Shown here: piece by piece, positions 23,773 through 32,599 of the stretch
How positions within the stretch are numbered: position 1 is the first letter of the stretch
How the letters are laid out: every line of letters starts with the position of its first letter
Assembly (NCBI GenBank): GCA_964518335.1
Contig: CAZFDT010000010.1
Span: 1 to 64,000, forward strand
Length of the DNA: 64,000 bases
Direction of reading: 5' to 3'
Source of the DNA: CAZFDT01 sp964518335
GTDB taxonomy: Bacteria; Planctomycetota; Phycisphaerae; Phycisphaerales; Phycisphaeraceae
Notes under the pieces: generated by a model
What the model saw: the letters and a program-made list of their open reading frames with translations, nothing else
What the model was told of the DNA's origin: nothing
Databases searched by the model: none
Position numbers and translations under genes: made by a program

Positions 23773-25626
23773 TCACACGGTGACGCGCGCCAGTTCGCGC
23801 TTGCGGAAGATCAGGTAGCCGATGACGCCGACGGCGGCGGTCCACAGCAGGCCGACGTTGCCCGCGGCGCGACCGAGCCAGTGCCAGGTGATCACGCGCC
23901 CGTCGGTGAGGTTGGGCGTGGGATTGAACTCGCCCAGCGACGGGATCAGGGCCATGAACCCGGTGCCCACGAGCTTGATCCACACCTTCACGGCGTCCCA
24001 GATCTTGCCCTCGGCCAGGTGCTTGAACGTCTCGGTAAAGGGCCAGGCGATCTTCTCGAGCACCGATGCGCCCGCCGCCGCCGACCCGGCGTAGCTTTCG
24101 AGCGACTCGGCCAGGTACGCGCTGCCCGCGGAGGTGAAATAGATCAGCAGGCACAGCAGGCAGGCGACGGGGAAGGTCAGGAACGTGCCCGCGGCGATGC
24201 CGAGCATGGCGATGAACGTCAGCCGCAGCCAGATCATCGCCATGCCGCGGACGAGGTTGGCCTCGAAACTGCCGACCTTGTAGAGCATCTGCATGCCTTC
24301 GCCGGGCGTGAAGCTGACGCTGCCGGGCGCCGTGCCTTGCGGGTTGTCCCCCGTCGGCGGGCCGGGCGGATTGGCGTTGCCGATTTCCACCAGCAGGTTC
24401 CCCTGCGCATCGATCGCCTCCGTGGGCACGTTCATCACGTACACCATGTCGTTGGCGACCTTGACCAGCCCCTCCGGCTCCTCCGTGCCCAGGTTCGGCG
24501 GCCACAGCCTCCCGTTGATACGGATCACCAGCCACACCCGATCGCCCGGCGCCGACGGCGTGGCCTTGGGCTTCATCCGCAACTGCACCGCAGGACCCAG
24601 CTCCCGCGCCTCCTGCAGCCCGCTGAACATGAACGACCCGATGCTGCGCGGCGGAATCGTGTGCCACTTGAGCATCACCTGCTGCTGGATCGCCTTGACC
24701 TGCTCGTCGGTCAGTCGCTCGCCGTACGTCACCGGGTCTTCGCGGCGAAGCTCGGTCACACGCTGCTCGAACATCGGGCGCAGGCCCTCGTCGCCCGGCG
24801 GCCGCGCATCAATGGCGTTGCGCGCCGACAGCACCTGCTCGTGCACCGCCAGGTAGTCCTCCGCGCTGCGCGCCGGCTGATTGCTGAGCACCTTCGCAAA
24901 CGTGTAGATCCCCCCGCCCGCCACGCTCACCAGCACCGCGTTGAGCAGCACGATCCCCAGCCACTTGCCCAGCAGGTACTCCCACCGGCTCACCGGCTTG
25001 GTCATCGTCAGATAGACCTGCTTCTCCTCGATCTCGTTGCACACCGTCGCGCACGCCAGGAACAGCGTCATCAGCGACAGCAGCGATCCGGTGGCCGTCA
25101 CCGCCCACGTCAGGAAGAACTGCAGCCGATACTCGAGCAACTCGCGGGGATCGAGCATGAACGGCAGCAGCGGCACGACCAACACCAGCAGCACGATGAA
25201 GACCAGGGCCACCTTCATGCGGATGGCCTCATCGACGAGCGTGCGCGCCACGCCGGTGATGCCCGTGCCGGGCAACAGCAGCAGTCGCACCAGCCACAGC
25301 CCGCCGACGAACGCACCCGCCATGCCGATCATGCCGGACAGGGTCAGGGCGGTGCTGGTATGACCGGCGCGGTGCAGCGTCCACGCCAGCGCGAGCAGCG
25401 CCAGCGTGCCGAAAACGTAGATGACGACGCGAACCACCCGGTATTCCCACAGGCGCGCCACGCCATAGCCCAGCAGCGCATACAGCACCAGCACGCGGAC
25501 GCTGTCCACAACAACCGCTGCCTGCAACTGCCCGCTCAACAGCAGCAGAATCGCCGGCACCAACCCCAGCAGGAGCACGGCAACCACCGCGATCAGCCAG
25601 ATGATCCAGGGCTTCTTCACATTCAA
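23773..25626 (-). CDS. ABC-2 type transporter permease with large extracytoplasmic domain
   Basis: 617 residues. Several membrane helices occupy the first third, including FIVLLVLVVPLLPFML. They are followed by the ABC-2 signature region CNEIEEKQVYLTMTKPVSRWEYLLGKWLG, and by a cluster of helices at the C-terminus (LTFIAMLGIAAGTFLTFPVA). An extracytoplasmic insert lies between about residues 245 and 450. Its start codon overlaps the stop of the ATPase gene by 4 nt, so the two form one exporter. ABC-2 exporters move polysaccharides, lipids or peptides, and the substrate is not evident. Confidence 0.85.
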   Translation of the reverse strand: MNVKKPWIIWLIAVVAVLLLGLVPAILLLLSGQLQAAVVVDSVRVLVLYALLGYGVARLWEYRVVRVVIYVFGTLALLALAWTLHRAGHTSTALTLSGMIGMAGAFVGGLWLVRLLLLPGTGITGVARTLVDEAIRMKVALVFIVLLVLVVPLLPFMLDPRELLEYRLQFFLTWAVTATGSLLSLMTLFLACATVCNEIEEKQVYLTMTKPVSRWEYLLGKWLGIVLLNAVLVSVAGGGIYTFAKVLSNQPARSAEDYLAVHEQVLSARNAIDARPPGDEGLRPMFEQRVTELRREDPVTYGERLTDEQVKAIQQQVMLKWHTIPPRSIGSFMFSGLQEARELGPAVQLRMKPKATPSAPGDRVWLVIRINGRLWPPNLGTEEPEGLVKVANDMVYVMNVPTEAIDAQGNLLVEIGNANPPGPPTGDNPQGTAPGSVSFTPGEGMQMLYKVGSFEANLVRGMAMIWLRLTFIAMLGIAAGTFLTFPVACLLCLLIYFTSAGSAYLAESLESYAGSAAAGASVLEKIAWPFTETFKHLAEGKIWDAVKVWIKLVGTGFMALIPSLGEFNPTPNLTDGRVITWHWLGRAAGNVGLLWTAAVGVIGYLIFRKRELARVTV

Positions 25627-26843
25627 CTCTTGCGCTCGTGGCCGCTCAACAGATCGTCGATCACGCTCGTGTCCACATCGTCCGTCGTCCTGGCCGCATG
25701 CGGCTTAGCAGGTTCCGGTTTCGGCGCCGGCGCTTCCTCGCGCAGCAACTCGTCGAGCACGGCCTGGGAGGAGCCTTCATCAGTGGCTTGAACCGGGGGC
25801 GCCGACACGGGCACTGACGCGACCGAAACTTCTTGAGGTTGCATCAGGCGTTCGATGACAGCTTCGCCTTCGGGTTGGCCCTCGGCGGTGAGGAAGGAGG
25901 CGATCGCGCCCCCGGAAGTGGCGCCGCTGGTGACGAGGCCTGCCGACTGCGCCTTCTGCACGATGTCGAGGAACAGGTCTTCGAGCTTCTGGCGGGGCTG
26001 GTCGATGCGCTCGATGCAGCGGCCGCGGCGTTCGAGCAGCTCCTCGATCTCGGAGATCGTCTCGACATCGAGCGTGGGCGTCTGGATCGTGGTGGTGTCG
26101 CTCTGCACGAGCAGGTCGTGGACGGTTCCCTGGGCGTGGACCTTGCCGCCGAACATGATGGCGACACGATCGCACACGTCCTCGACGTCGGCGAGGAGGT
26201 GGCTGCAGAGCAGGACGGTTTTGCCGCGGCGGGCCAGTTCGAGGATGAGGTCCTTGATCTGTCGTGTGCCGATGGGGTCGAGGCCGGTGGTCGGCTCGTC
26301 GAGGATGAGGAACTCGGGGTCGTTGATGAGGGCCTGGGCGAGTCCGATGCGGCGTTGCATGCCCTTGGAGAACTCGCCGACGGGTCGGCGCTGGGCGCCT
26401 TCGAGGCCGACCATCTCCAGGAGCATGTCGATGCGTTTGCGGCGGATGGCGCCGTCCTGGTGGAAGAGCTTGCCGTAGTAGTCGAGGGTTTCGCGTGCGG
26501 TGAGGAAGCGGTAGAGGTAGCTTTCCTCGGGGAGGTACCCGATGCGTTTCTTGATGGACACGTCGTCGGGGCGCTTGCCGAAGACGAGGATCTGGCCGGC
26601 CGTGGCATGGAGCAGGCCGAGCATCATCTTGATGGTGGTGGACTTGCCCGAGCCGTTGGGTCCGAGCAGGCCGAACACTTCGCCGCGGCGGATTTCCAGA
26701 TCGATGGCGTCCACCGCGCGGACGCGCGGGCGGAGCCAGAAGTCCTTGAAGATCTTGGTCAGGCGCAGGCACTGGACGATCGCGGCGCCCCCTTCAGGGG
26801 TGCTGCGCTTGTCCGAGGCGGGTTGGGTGAGCGTGGCGGTCAT
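25623..26843 (-). CDS. ABC transporter ATP-binding protein (ABC-2 exporter type)
   Basis: 406 residues. Walker A GLLGPNGSGKST is near residue 60, the signature FSKGMQRRIGLAQA near 145, Walker B FLILDEPTTGLDP follows, and the switch His is in LLCSHLLADVE. A C-terminal extension of about 170 residues beyond the core ends in an acidic, low-complexity tail and probably contacts partners. It pairs with the permease at 23773 (ATGA-type overlap) and lies directly downstream of the three SPFH genes on the same strand, separated by an A-rich repeat. Confidence 0.92.
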   Translation of the reverse strand: MTATLTQPASDKRSTPEGGAAIVQCLRLTKIFKDFWLRPRVRAVDAIDLEIRRGEVFGLLGPNGSGKSTTIKMMLGLLHATAGQILVFGKRPDDVSIKKRIGYLPEESYLYRFLTARETLDYYGKLFHQDGAIRRKRIDMLLEMVGLEGAQRRPVGEFSKGMQRRIGLAQALINDPEFLILDEPTTGLDPIGTRQIKDLILELARRGKTVLLCSHLLADVEDVCDRVAIMFGGKVHAQGTVHDLLVQSDTTTIQTPTLDVETISEIEELLERRGRCIERIDQPRQKLEDLFLDIVQKAQSAGLVTSGATSGGAIASFLTAEGQPEGEAVIERLMQPQEVSVASVPVSAPPVQATDEGSSQAVLDELLREEAPAPKPEPAKPHAARTTDDVDTSVIDDLLSGHERKS

Positions 26844-26851
26844 GGTGGTTC

Positions 26852-26936
26852 AATGCAGAAGGCAAAAGGCAAAGTGCAAAAGGGGGAACGAGATTGCTGG
26901 CCTGTTGCCTTTTCCACTATGCATTCTGCATTACCT
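26852..26936. repeat. A-rich imperfect hairpin element, copy 1
   Basis: The left arm contains AGAAGGCAAAAGGCAAAG (from 26857). The right arm carries GTTGCCTTTTCC and GCATTCTGCATT, roughly complementary to the left. A 26 nt stretch (26857-26882) is repeated at 32513-32538 with one mismatch. The low GC content contrasts with everything around it. The right arm overlaps the stop codon of the upstream HflK-like gene. Confidence 0.75.
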
Positions 26937-28301
26937 CTGTTGCCGGATCTGTTCCTGTTCGATTTCGTCGCGGACCTTGGGGTCGCGGTTGAGTTCGAGG
27001 TAGGGCCGGCCGGGGGGCAGGTACATGGTCTCGACGTCGCCGGTGAGCACCTGGCGGGCGGTCTCCCACCACTTGGTGGCGCGGACGACCTGGGGGTACT
27101 TGAGGTACTGCTCCAGTTCGCTCTGGAAGATGCCGGCCTCGGCCTCGACCTCGCTGACAACGCGGGTGCGGAATCCGATGGCGTCCTTCATGAGCGCCGC
27201 CGCCTCGCCGCCGATGGGCACGAGCAGGTCGCCGTCGGTCAACTGCAGCGCCGCGAAGGCGCGATCGAGCTGCGCCGACAGCGCCTCGGCCTCCGCCGTG
27301 TCGCCGCGCGTCGTGGCGTCCTCGAAGCGGCGGACCAACTGCAGCAGCGGGCCCTCGCGCCCGTCGCCGCGCGGCAGCGCCGCCTCGCCCGCCGCCTCGC
27401 CGAGGATCCGCGCCCGCTCCTTCTCCGCCTCATCGATCGCCCGCGCCCGCGTGTTCTCGGCGTTGATCACCGCCTCGAAGTCGCTCTTGACCGACAGCGG
27501 AACCGCCTGATCGCCAAGCTTGAGCTGCACGATCCGGATGCCCGACGCCATCTCGTCGAGCACCTGCTGCATCCGCCCGACGGCGCGATCGACGTTGCCC
27601 ACGCCGACGAACACGTCATCGGCGCGCAGCTCCGCCACCGCCAGCACGATCGACTGCTCGGCGACGAGCCGCACCAGCCGGTTGGCCGCCTCCAGCACCA
27701 CGCGCGGATCGCTCGTGGGCTTGGCGATGTTCTGGATGAAGTCGATGGGATCGTCGATCTGATACTCGAGCGTCCAGCGGGCGTGGACGATGTTGGCGTC
27801 GCCGGTGATGAGCGACCCGTCCTTCTCCGGGTTGAGCGGGCCCTGCTTGCCCTGGGCCAGTTCGGCGGCGGTCTTGCCCGCGTCCTGGGCGGTCAGCTCG
27901 TACCAGAACTCGCGGTCGAGGCTCAGCGTCTGGTTGGTCCGCGGGATGCGCACCACCTGCTCGATGGGATAGGGCAGGGCAAAGTGCGGCCCGCCGGGCG
28001 GGATCACCTGGTCGGCGCGGTCCTTGCCCACGACCTTGCCCAGCCGCAGACGCACCGCCACCTCGCGGTCATCGACGTTGAACACGTTGCTGAAGAGGTA
28101 CACGATCACCAGCCCGACCATGACGATCTGCAGCACGACGAAGCTGACGCGCAGGGCGTCGGAGAGCGAGCGCTGCGCCGGGTCGAGGTCTTCGAGGACG
28201 GGCAGGTGCGTGTGGCCGTGGCCGTGACCGTGACCGTGGTCATGGTCGTGATCGTGGTCGTGCGTGTGCGCGAACGGGTTGGTGATTTTCTTCTGTGCCA
28301 T
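26931..28301 (-). CDS. SPFH/HflK-like membrane protein with His-rich N-terminus
   Basis: 456 residues from ATG 28301 (MAQKKITNPFAHTH). Residues 12-33 alternate His with Asp and Gly, a probable metal-binding strip on the cytoplasmic side. A membrane helix follows (about 50-75). The SPFH/band 7 domain covers about 80-300 (REVAVRLRLGKVVG, WTLEYQIDDPIDFIQNI), with a charged coiled coil after it (ARAIDEAEKERARILGEAAG). HflK with HflC modulates the FtsH protease in Escherichia coli. Here it is the third of three tandem SPFH genes and ends 87 bp before the exporter ATPase. Confidence 0.85.
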   Translation of the reverse strand: MAQKKITNPFAHTHDHDHDHDHGHGHGHGHTHLPVLEDLDPAQRSLSDALRVSFVVLQIVMVGLVIVYLFSNVFNVDDREVAVRLRLGKVVGKDRADQVIPPGGPHFALPYPIEQVVRIPRTNQTLSLDREFWYELTAQDAGKTAAELAQGKQGPLNPEKDGSLITGDANIVHARWTLEYQIDDPIDFIQNIAKPTSDPRVVLEAANRLVRLVAEQSIVLAVAELRADDVFVGVGNVDRAVGRMQQVLDEMASGIRIVQLKLGDQAVPLSVKSDFEAVINAENTRARAIDEAEKERARILGEAAGEAALPRGDGREGPLLQLVRRFEDATTRGDTAEAEALSAQLDRAFAALQLTDGDLLVPIGGEAAALMKDAIGFRTRVVSEVEAEAGIFQSELEQYLKYPQVVRATKWWETARQVLTGDVETMYLPPGRPYLELNRDPKVRDEIEQEQIRQQR

Positions 28302-28309
28302 GGCGTGGT

Positions 28310-29233
28310 TCAGTTGCGAGGCGGGGCATCCTGGCTGATGAAGTGCTTCAGCGGGGCGAAGTCGCTGCCGAGGATGAACGTCGTGCGATGCTTGAACATC
28401 TCCTTGATGGCCTCCATTTCGCGGAGGAAGATGGCGAACTGCTCGGCCTCCTTGCTCTGGCCGAAGACGCGATAGTGCGTGGCGGCGTCGGCGATGCCCT
28501 GGGCGCGAATCTCGTCGGCGCGCAGCCGGGCAAAGGCGAGGATGCGCTGCTTGAGCGACTCGGCCTCGCTCTTGATCCGCGCGGCCTGGCCTTTGCCGAT
28601 CGACTCGGCGTCGGCGGCCATCGCCTGACGCACCGTCTTCATTCGCTCGAACACCTGCGTCGTCACCTGCTCGGGCAGCACCAGTCGCCGGATGCCCACC
28701 TGCTCGACCTTGATCCCGTAACCGCTGCCCTCGAGTTGCTTCTGCATCTCCGCCGCCGCCAGCGCCTCGATCTCGGCCAGCTTCACGCGATCCTTGTCGA
28801 GGTTCACGAGCTGGTCGAATCGGTAGCGGCCGATCACCTCGTTGATCACCGCCAGTCGGCTTTCGAGCACCTTCCTGGCCTGGTCGGGTCCGCCCAGGGT
28901 GCGGTGGTACTTGAGCGGATCGTCGATGCGCCACGCCAGGTACGAGCGCACCACGACGCTGAATCCGTCGGCGGTGGTCTGCTCGCTGGCGCGCTCCTCC
29001 AGAAGCTGCACCTGCGTGCTGTAGTGATGCACCTGCTGAATCGGCTGGGGCCAGCGGAAGTAGATGCGCGGCTCGCGTTTCACCGAGCCGGGGTCGGTCT
29101 CGGTCGGCTCCGTCACGCGCCCGAAGGTGGTCACGATCGCCACCTCGTCGTAGCGCACGATGAACGCGAACATGTAGCTGATGAGGATGCCGCCGATGAG
29201 GAGGCCCAGGATGAGGATGAGTCGGTTCTTCAT
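28310..29233 (-). CDS. SPFH/HflC-like membrane protein
   Basis: 307 residues. An N-terminal membrane helix (LILILGLLIGGILISYMFAF) is followed by the SPFH domain (YDEVAIVTTFGRVTE...YLAWRIDDPLKYH) and a long charged coiled coil with AEIEALAAAEMQKQL and AARIKSEAESLKQRILAFA. The length and layout match HflC-type proteins, which form large membrane cages around the FtsH protease or other partners. It is 8 bp upstream of the His-rich SPFH gene and 63 bp downstream of the large SPFH gene, so the three are probably one transcript. Confidence 0.88.
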   Translation of the reverse strand: MKNRLILILGLLIGGILISYMFAFIVRYDEVAIVTTFGRVTEPTETDPGSVKREPRIYFRWPQPIQQVHHYSTQVQLLEERASEQTTADGFSVVVRSYLAWRIDDPLKYHRTLGGPDQARKVLESRLAVINEVIGRYRFDQLVNLDKDRVKLAEIEALAAAEMQKQLEGSGYGIKVEQVGIRRLVLPEQVTTQVFERMKTVRQAMAADAESIGKGQAARIKSEAESLKQRILAFARLRADEIRAQGIADAATHYRVFGQSKEAEQFAIFLREMEAIKEMFKHRTTFILGSDFAPLKHFISQDAPPRN

Positions 29234-29258
29234 GGCTGTTCTCTTGGCTCAACCCGAT

Positions 29259-29284
29259 CCGGACCTTCGAGGACTCAGGTCCGG
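29259..29284. repeat. Hairpin CCGGACCT ... AGGTCCGG between SPFH genes
   Basis: An 8 bp perfect stem with a 10 nt loop fills most of the 63 bp gap between two SPFH genes. It resembles the other GGAC/GTCC palindromes of the window and could modulate relative expression in the operon. Confidence 0.5.
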
Positions 29285-29296
29285 CGTGGAAACCCG

Positions 29297-31387
29297 TTAC
29301 TGCGGGGGCAGGATGCTTTCGAGGCCGGCGCTGGTGTCCTTGAGGTCCAGGCGCAGGATGGGGTCTTCGCTGCTGGATGAGGTCATGACGATCTTGCGAG
29401 CGCCGCTGGTGGCCTGCGCGACGGTCTGGTAGTAGTGGCGCACCACGTAGAGCGCCGGCGACTGCTGATAGGCCTTGAACTCGGCGTCGAAGCGCTTGGC
29501 CCGCGCCGCCTGGTCGAGGGCATAGCTCCAGCGGTAGGCCAGCGCCTCGTTGATGAGCTGCGCCGCCTCGCCCTGCGCCGACGCCAGGCGACGATCCAGC
29601 TCGGCCTTGGCGGCGTCCAGCGTCTTGCGGTCGGCCTCGCCGCCGGACTTCACGGCCTGGTCGGCCTGCTCGTAGGCGTCGATCGCCTTCTCGATGGCGC
29701 GGGCCTCGTCGATCGAGCCGGCCACCGCCGCCAGCGACTCGATCGCCGCCTTGCTGGCCTTGTTGATCTCGGTCTGCTGCTTCTGCAGCGCACCGATCTG
29801 CTCGTGGAACGCCGCGGCGACCTCGCCATCCTGCGGCGGGTGCAGGCCCAGCAGGCCCACGAACACGACCTCCAGCCCCAGGCGCTGCGACGCCGCCTCG
29901 GCCTGGATGATCTGCCGCAACTCGTGCCCGGCGTCGATGCGCCCCGGGCCGATGAGCGTGTCGATGTCCTGCGACACAAACAGGCGGCTGACGGCGCGTT
30001 CGGCGATGGCCTTGAGCAGCTTGGCGGGATCGCCGACGTTGGCCGCGTAAGTGATCAGGTCGTCGGGCTTGATGCGGTACTGCACGATGACCTGGCCGCC
30101 GATGAGCGACATGCCGGGCGTCTTGTCCTGGGCTGCCGCACCATCGGCGGCGCGGGCGCCGCGCAGCGGCGTCGGAGCGGTGATGAGGAACTCTTCCTTT
30201 TCGCCCTCGACGTGAGGATTGGTCCACAGCAGCGCCGCGCCTTCCTTGAGCCCGCGCGGCGCCGAGCCGACCTCGATCTGGTGCACGCGGCCGACGTCGT
30301 ACTTTTCGACACGGCCCAGCGGATAGGGCAGCTTCCAGTGCAGGCCGGGCATCCGCGGCGCACCGTCGATCGCGCCCAGGCGCAGAATGATCGCCTGCTG
30401 CTGAGGCCCGACGAGCACGACGCACGACATGGCCCACAGCACGACGAGGCCGAAAATGAACAGCGGCGTGATCGCGCGGCTCAGCAGTTGGTAGAACCAG
30501 CTCCGCGAGACCTCGAACCCGAACTGGTAGTTGATGGTGTCGCCGATGGCCTTGGCGATGGACTCGGGACTGGTGAGCATGCCCAGGAGGCGCGAGTCGA
30601 AGGCGGGGCGGGGGATTTCGCCGGGCTTGCGCGGACGGTAGAGGTCCAGGAGAAAGTTGAACAGCACCTCGACGCCCAGCAGCGCCGTGATGGCGGGAAG
30701 GATCAGTCCCAGCCAGGCGAGCATGGCGGTGTTGCCGAAGGCGGCGCCCAGGCCGGCGGCGACGGCGGCGAGCAGGGCGAGCAGCGCCGAGCCCATGAGA
30801 AAGCCCGCCCCGCCGCGGAGCAGTTGCCACGCCTTGACCTGGGTCATGCCCGCCTCGTAGCGACCGACGATGAAGGCGATGAACGCCAGCGCCACGGTCA
30901 TGAAGGTGAGGGCGATGAGGTTAACCTCGCCCACGGCGGTGGTCATCAGGTCGCCGGCGTTGAGCCGGGCGTTGGCGCGAAAAGTCAACACCAGTCCGAC
31001 GGTGACGAGATAGGCGGCGACGACGAGGCTGACCAGCGGCAGGCCCCACTTGTAGAGATTGTCCAGGCGACGGCGGGCGACGGCGAGCTGGTCGGCGTGC
31101 TCGTCGAAGAGGGCCGCGGCGCGGGCGTCGGTGCGGGCCATCTGCTCGGCTTCGAGCGTCTCGACGCGTTCGAGGCGGTGCTGGTTGTAGAGGAGGATGA
31201 GCACGAGCCAGAGGGGCAGGCCGCCGAACAGATGCCAGGCCACGGCGGTCATGGCGGGGCTGTGAGCCCACAGGGCGATGAAGGCGGCGGCGACGGCGAG
31301 GACGAACTGCACCGCCAGCCCGATGATCGCCGCCCCCGTGGCGCGGCGGTAGGTCTGCTGGTCGTGGTGGGTTGCGGGACTGGCCAT
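29297..31387 (-). CDS. Large polytopic SPFH/HflK-like protein
   Basis: 696 residues. The first 330 residues hold about seven membrane helices (for example IIGLAVQFVLAVAAAFIALWA, PLVSLVVAAYLVTVGLVLTF, AITALLGVEVLFNFLLDLY), an unusual front end for this family. An SPFH domain begins near residue 345 (VGPQQQAIILRLGAIDG) and a long helical region rich in Ala, Gln and Lys runs from about 520 to 640. It is the first gene of the minus-strand SPFH/ABC run and is divergent from a second ABC-2 permease. A scaffold for an exporter or protease complex is plausible from context. Confidence 0.8.
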   Translation of the reverse strand: MASPATHHDQQTYRRATGAAIIGLAVQFVLAVAAAFIALWAHSPAMTAVAWHLFGGLPLWLVLILLYNQHRLERVETLEAEQMARTDARAAALFDEHADQLAVARRRLDNLYKWGLPLVSLVVAAYLVTVGLVLTFRANARLNAGDLMTTAVGEVNLIALTFMTVALAFIAFIVGRYEAGMTQVKAWQLLRGGAGFLMGSALLALLAAVAAGLGAAFGNTAMLAWLGLILPAITALLGVEVLFNFLLDLYRPRKPGEIPRPAFDSRLLGMLTSPESIAKAIGDTINYQFGFEVSRSWFYQLLSRAITPLFIFGLVVLWAMSCVVLVGPQQQAIILRLGAIDGAPRMPGLHWKLPYPLGRVEKYDVGRVHQIEVGSAPRGLKEGAALLWTNPHVEGEKEEFLITAPTPLRGARAADGAAAQDKTPGMSLIGGQVIVQYRIKPDDLITYAANVGDPAKLLKAIAERAVSRLFVSQDIDTLIGPGRIDAGHELRQIIQAEAASQRLGLEVVFVGLLGLHPPQDGEVAAAFHEQIGALQKQQTEINKASKAAIESLAAVAGSIDEARAIEKAIDAYEQADQAVKSGGEADRKTLDAAKAELDRRLASAQGEAAQLINEALAYRWSYALDQAARAKRFDAEFKAYQQSPALYVVRHYYQTVAQATSGARKIVMTSSSSEDPILRLDLKDTSAGLESILPPQ

Positions 31388-31404
31388 ATGCGAGTGAACT
31401 CCAC

Positions 31405-31456
31405 TAGCCGGGACGCTCTGCGTCCCCGGTTCCTGGGACGCAGAGCGTCCCGGCTA
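31405..31456. repeat. Perfect 22 bp inverted repeat of two nested hairpins
   Basis: The arms 31405-31426 and 31435-31456 are exact reverse complements with an 8 nt loop. Each arm also folds alone (GGGACGC-TCT-GCGTCCC and GGGACGC-AGA-GCGTCCC). It sits in the 114 bp gap between divergent genes, which argues against a terminator role. The same arm-in-arm design occurs at 1579-1636, and a related GACGC/GCGTC hairpin lies at 42112-42124. Confidence 0.85.
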
Positions 31457-31501
31457 TTGCACCAAACCCCGTCGAGTCACACAACGTATCATGTTGCACC
31501 C

Positions 31502-32509
31502 ATGTTCGAGCAACTGATCTCCATCGCCCGCAACACGTTCACCGAGTCGATCCGCCAGCCGATCTACGTCGTGCTGATCCTCACGTCCATTCTCGTGCTG
31601 ATCCTGGGCACGATGTGGACGGCCTACACGCTCGACGACGACAACAAAATGCTCATCGACACCGGGCTGTCGATGCTGTTCCTGTCGGGCCTGCTGCTGG
31701 CGGCGTTCACGGCCACGGGCGTGCTGTCGCGCGAGATCGACCAGAAAACGGTCCTGACGGTGGTGAGCAAGCCCGTGCCCCGGCCGATCTTCGTTCTCGG
31801 CAAGTACCTGGGCGTGGCGGCGGCGATCGGCGTGTCCTACTGGATCCTGGCGATCGTGTTCCTGCTGACCGTGCGACACCAGGTCATGCAGACCGCCAGC
31901 GACGCCTTCGACGGCCCGGTGATGCTCATGAGCGCCCTGGCCGGCGTCGTCGCCCTGACCATCGCCACGTGGGGCAACTACTTCTACCGCTGGGTATTCA
32001 ACTCGACGTTCATCGGCAGTCTGGCGGTGACGGCGACGCTGGCCTTCGCCGCGGTGCTGCTGCTGAGCAAGGCGTGGACGTTCCAGTCGCCCATGACCGA
32101 CCTGAACGTGCAACTGCTCATCGGCCTGCTGCTGGTGTTCGAGGCGGTGCTCGTCCTCACCGCCGTTGCAGTGGCCGCCTCGACCCGATTGGGGCAGGTC
32201 ATGACGCTGGTGGTCTGCACCGGCGTGTTCCTGCTGGGCCTGGTCAGCAACTCGGTGTTTGGCAACCTCGTGCATAAGTTCCCGATCCGCACGGCCGAGG
32301 GCTGGCTCGACGCCGGCGCCCGTGTCCTGGCCCATCTCAGCTACATCCTCACGCCCAACCTTCAGTTCCTCTGGCCCGCCGACGCCATCGTCAACGGCAA
32401 CGACTTCACCGGCCCTTACGTCCTGACCGTCTCCGCCTACACGCTCCTCTACATCGCCTTCGTCACCAGCATTGCCGTGGCCCTGTTCCAGACCCGCGAA
32501 GTCGGATAA
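31502..32509 (+). CDS. ABC-2 type transporter permease
   Basis: 335 residues with six predicted membrane helices, among them YVVLILTSILVLILG, MLFLSGLLLAAFTATGVL and LLIGLLLVFEAVLVLTAVAV. The cytoplasmic segment LSREIDQKTVLTVVSKPVPR...LGKYLG is the ABC-2 permease signature seen also in the permease at 23773. There is no ATPase gene next to it, and it is divergent from the SPFH/ABC operon, so the ATPase at 25623 may serve both permeases. A TATCAT box ends 9 nt before the ATG, suggesting an almost leaderless mRNA. Confidence 0.85.
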   Translation: MFEQLISIARNTFTESIRQPIYVVLILTSILVLILGTMWTAYTLDDDNKMLIDTGLSMLFLSGLLLAAFTATGVLSREIDQKTVLTVVSKPVPRPIFVLGKYLGVAAAIGVSYWILAIVFLLTVRHQVMQTASDAFDGPVMLMSALAGVVALTIATWGNYFYRWVFNSTFIGSLAVTATLAFAAVLLLSKAWTFQSPMTDLNVQLLIGLLLVFEAVLVLTAVAVAASTRLGQVMTLVVCTGVFLLGLVSNSVFGNLVHKFPIRTAEGWLDAGARVLAHLSYILTPNLQFLWPADAIVNGNDFTGPYVLTVSAYTLLYIAFVTSIAVALFQTREVG

Positions 32510-32512
32510 GCG

Positions 32513-32598
32513 AGAAGGCAAAAGGCAAAGTGTAAAAGGCAAAATGGAGACAAAGTTTTCCTGACATTTTGCCCTTTCCCTTTTGCATTTTGCATTCA
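32513..32598. repeat. A-rich imperfect hairpin element, copy 2
   Basis: AGAAGGCAAAAGGCAAAG recurs here (from 32513) and is followed by a right arm with CATTTTGCCCTTTCCC and TTTTGCATTTTGCATT, partly complementary to the left arm. It fills the gap between two convergent genes, where it may serve as a bidirectional terminator. It matches copy 1 at 26857 in 25 of 26 positions. Confidence 0.75.
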
Positions 32599-32599
32599 C

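Noticed and set aside
20283..23783. 1166-residue plus-strand frame rich in His, Arg and Leu
   Set aside because: It lies opposite pepC and the 719-residue gene. No domain, low-complexity shadow frame.
28302..30830. N-terminal extension of the HflK-like frame to about 1300 residues
   Set aside because: The upstream part is antisense-like Arg-rich sequence overlapping two real SPFH genes in another frame. ATG 28301 gives the proper protein.
29435..31501. Extended 1024-residue frame ahead of the ABC permease
   Set aside because: Only the last 335 residues are a membrane protein. The rest is shadow of the large SPFH gene.
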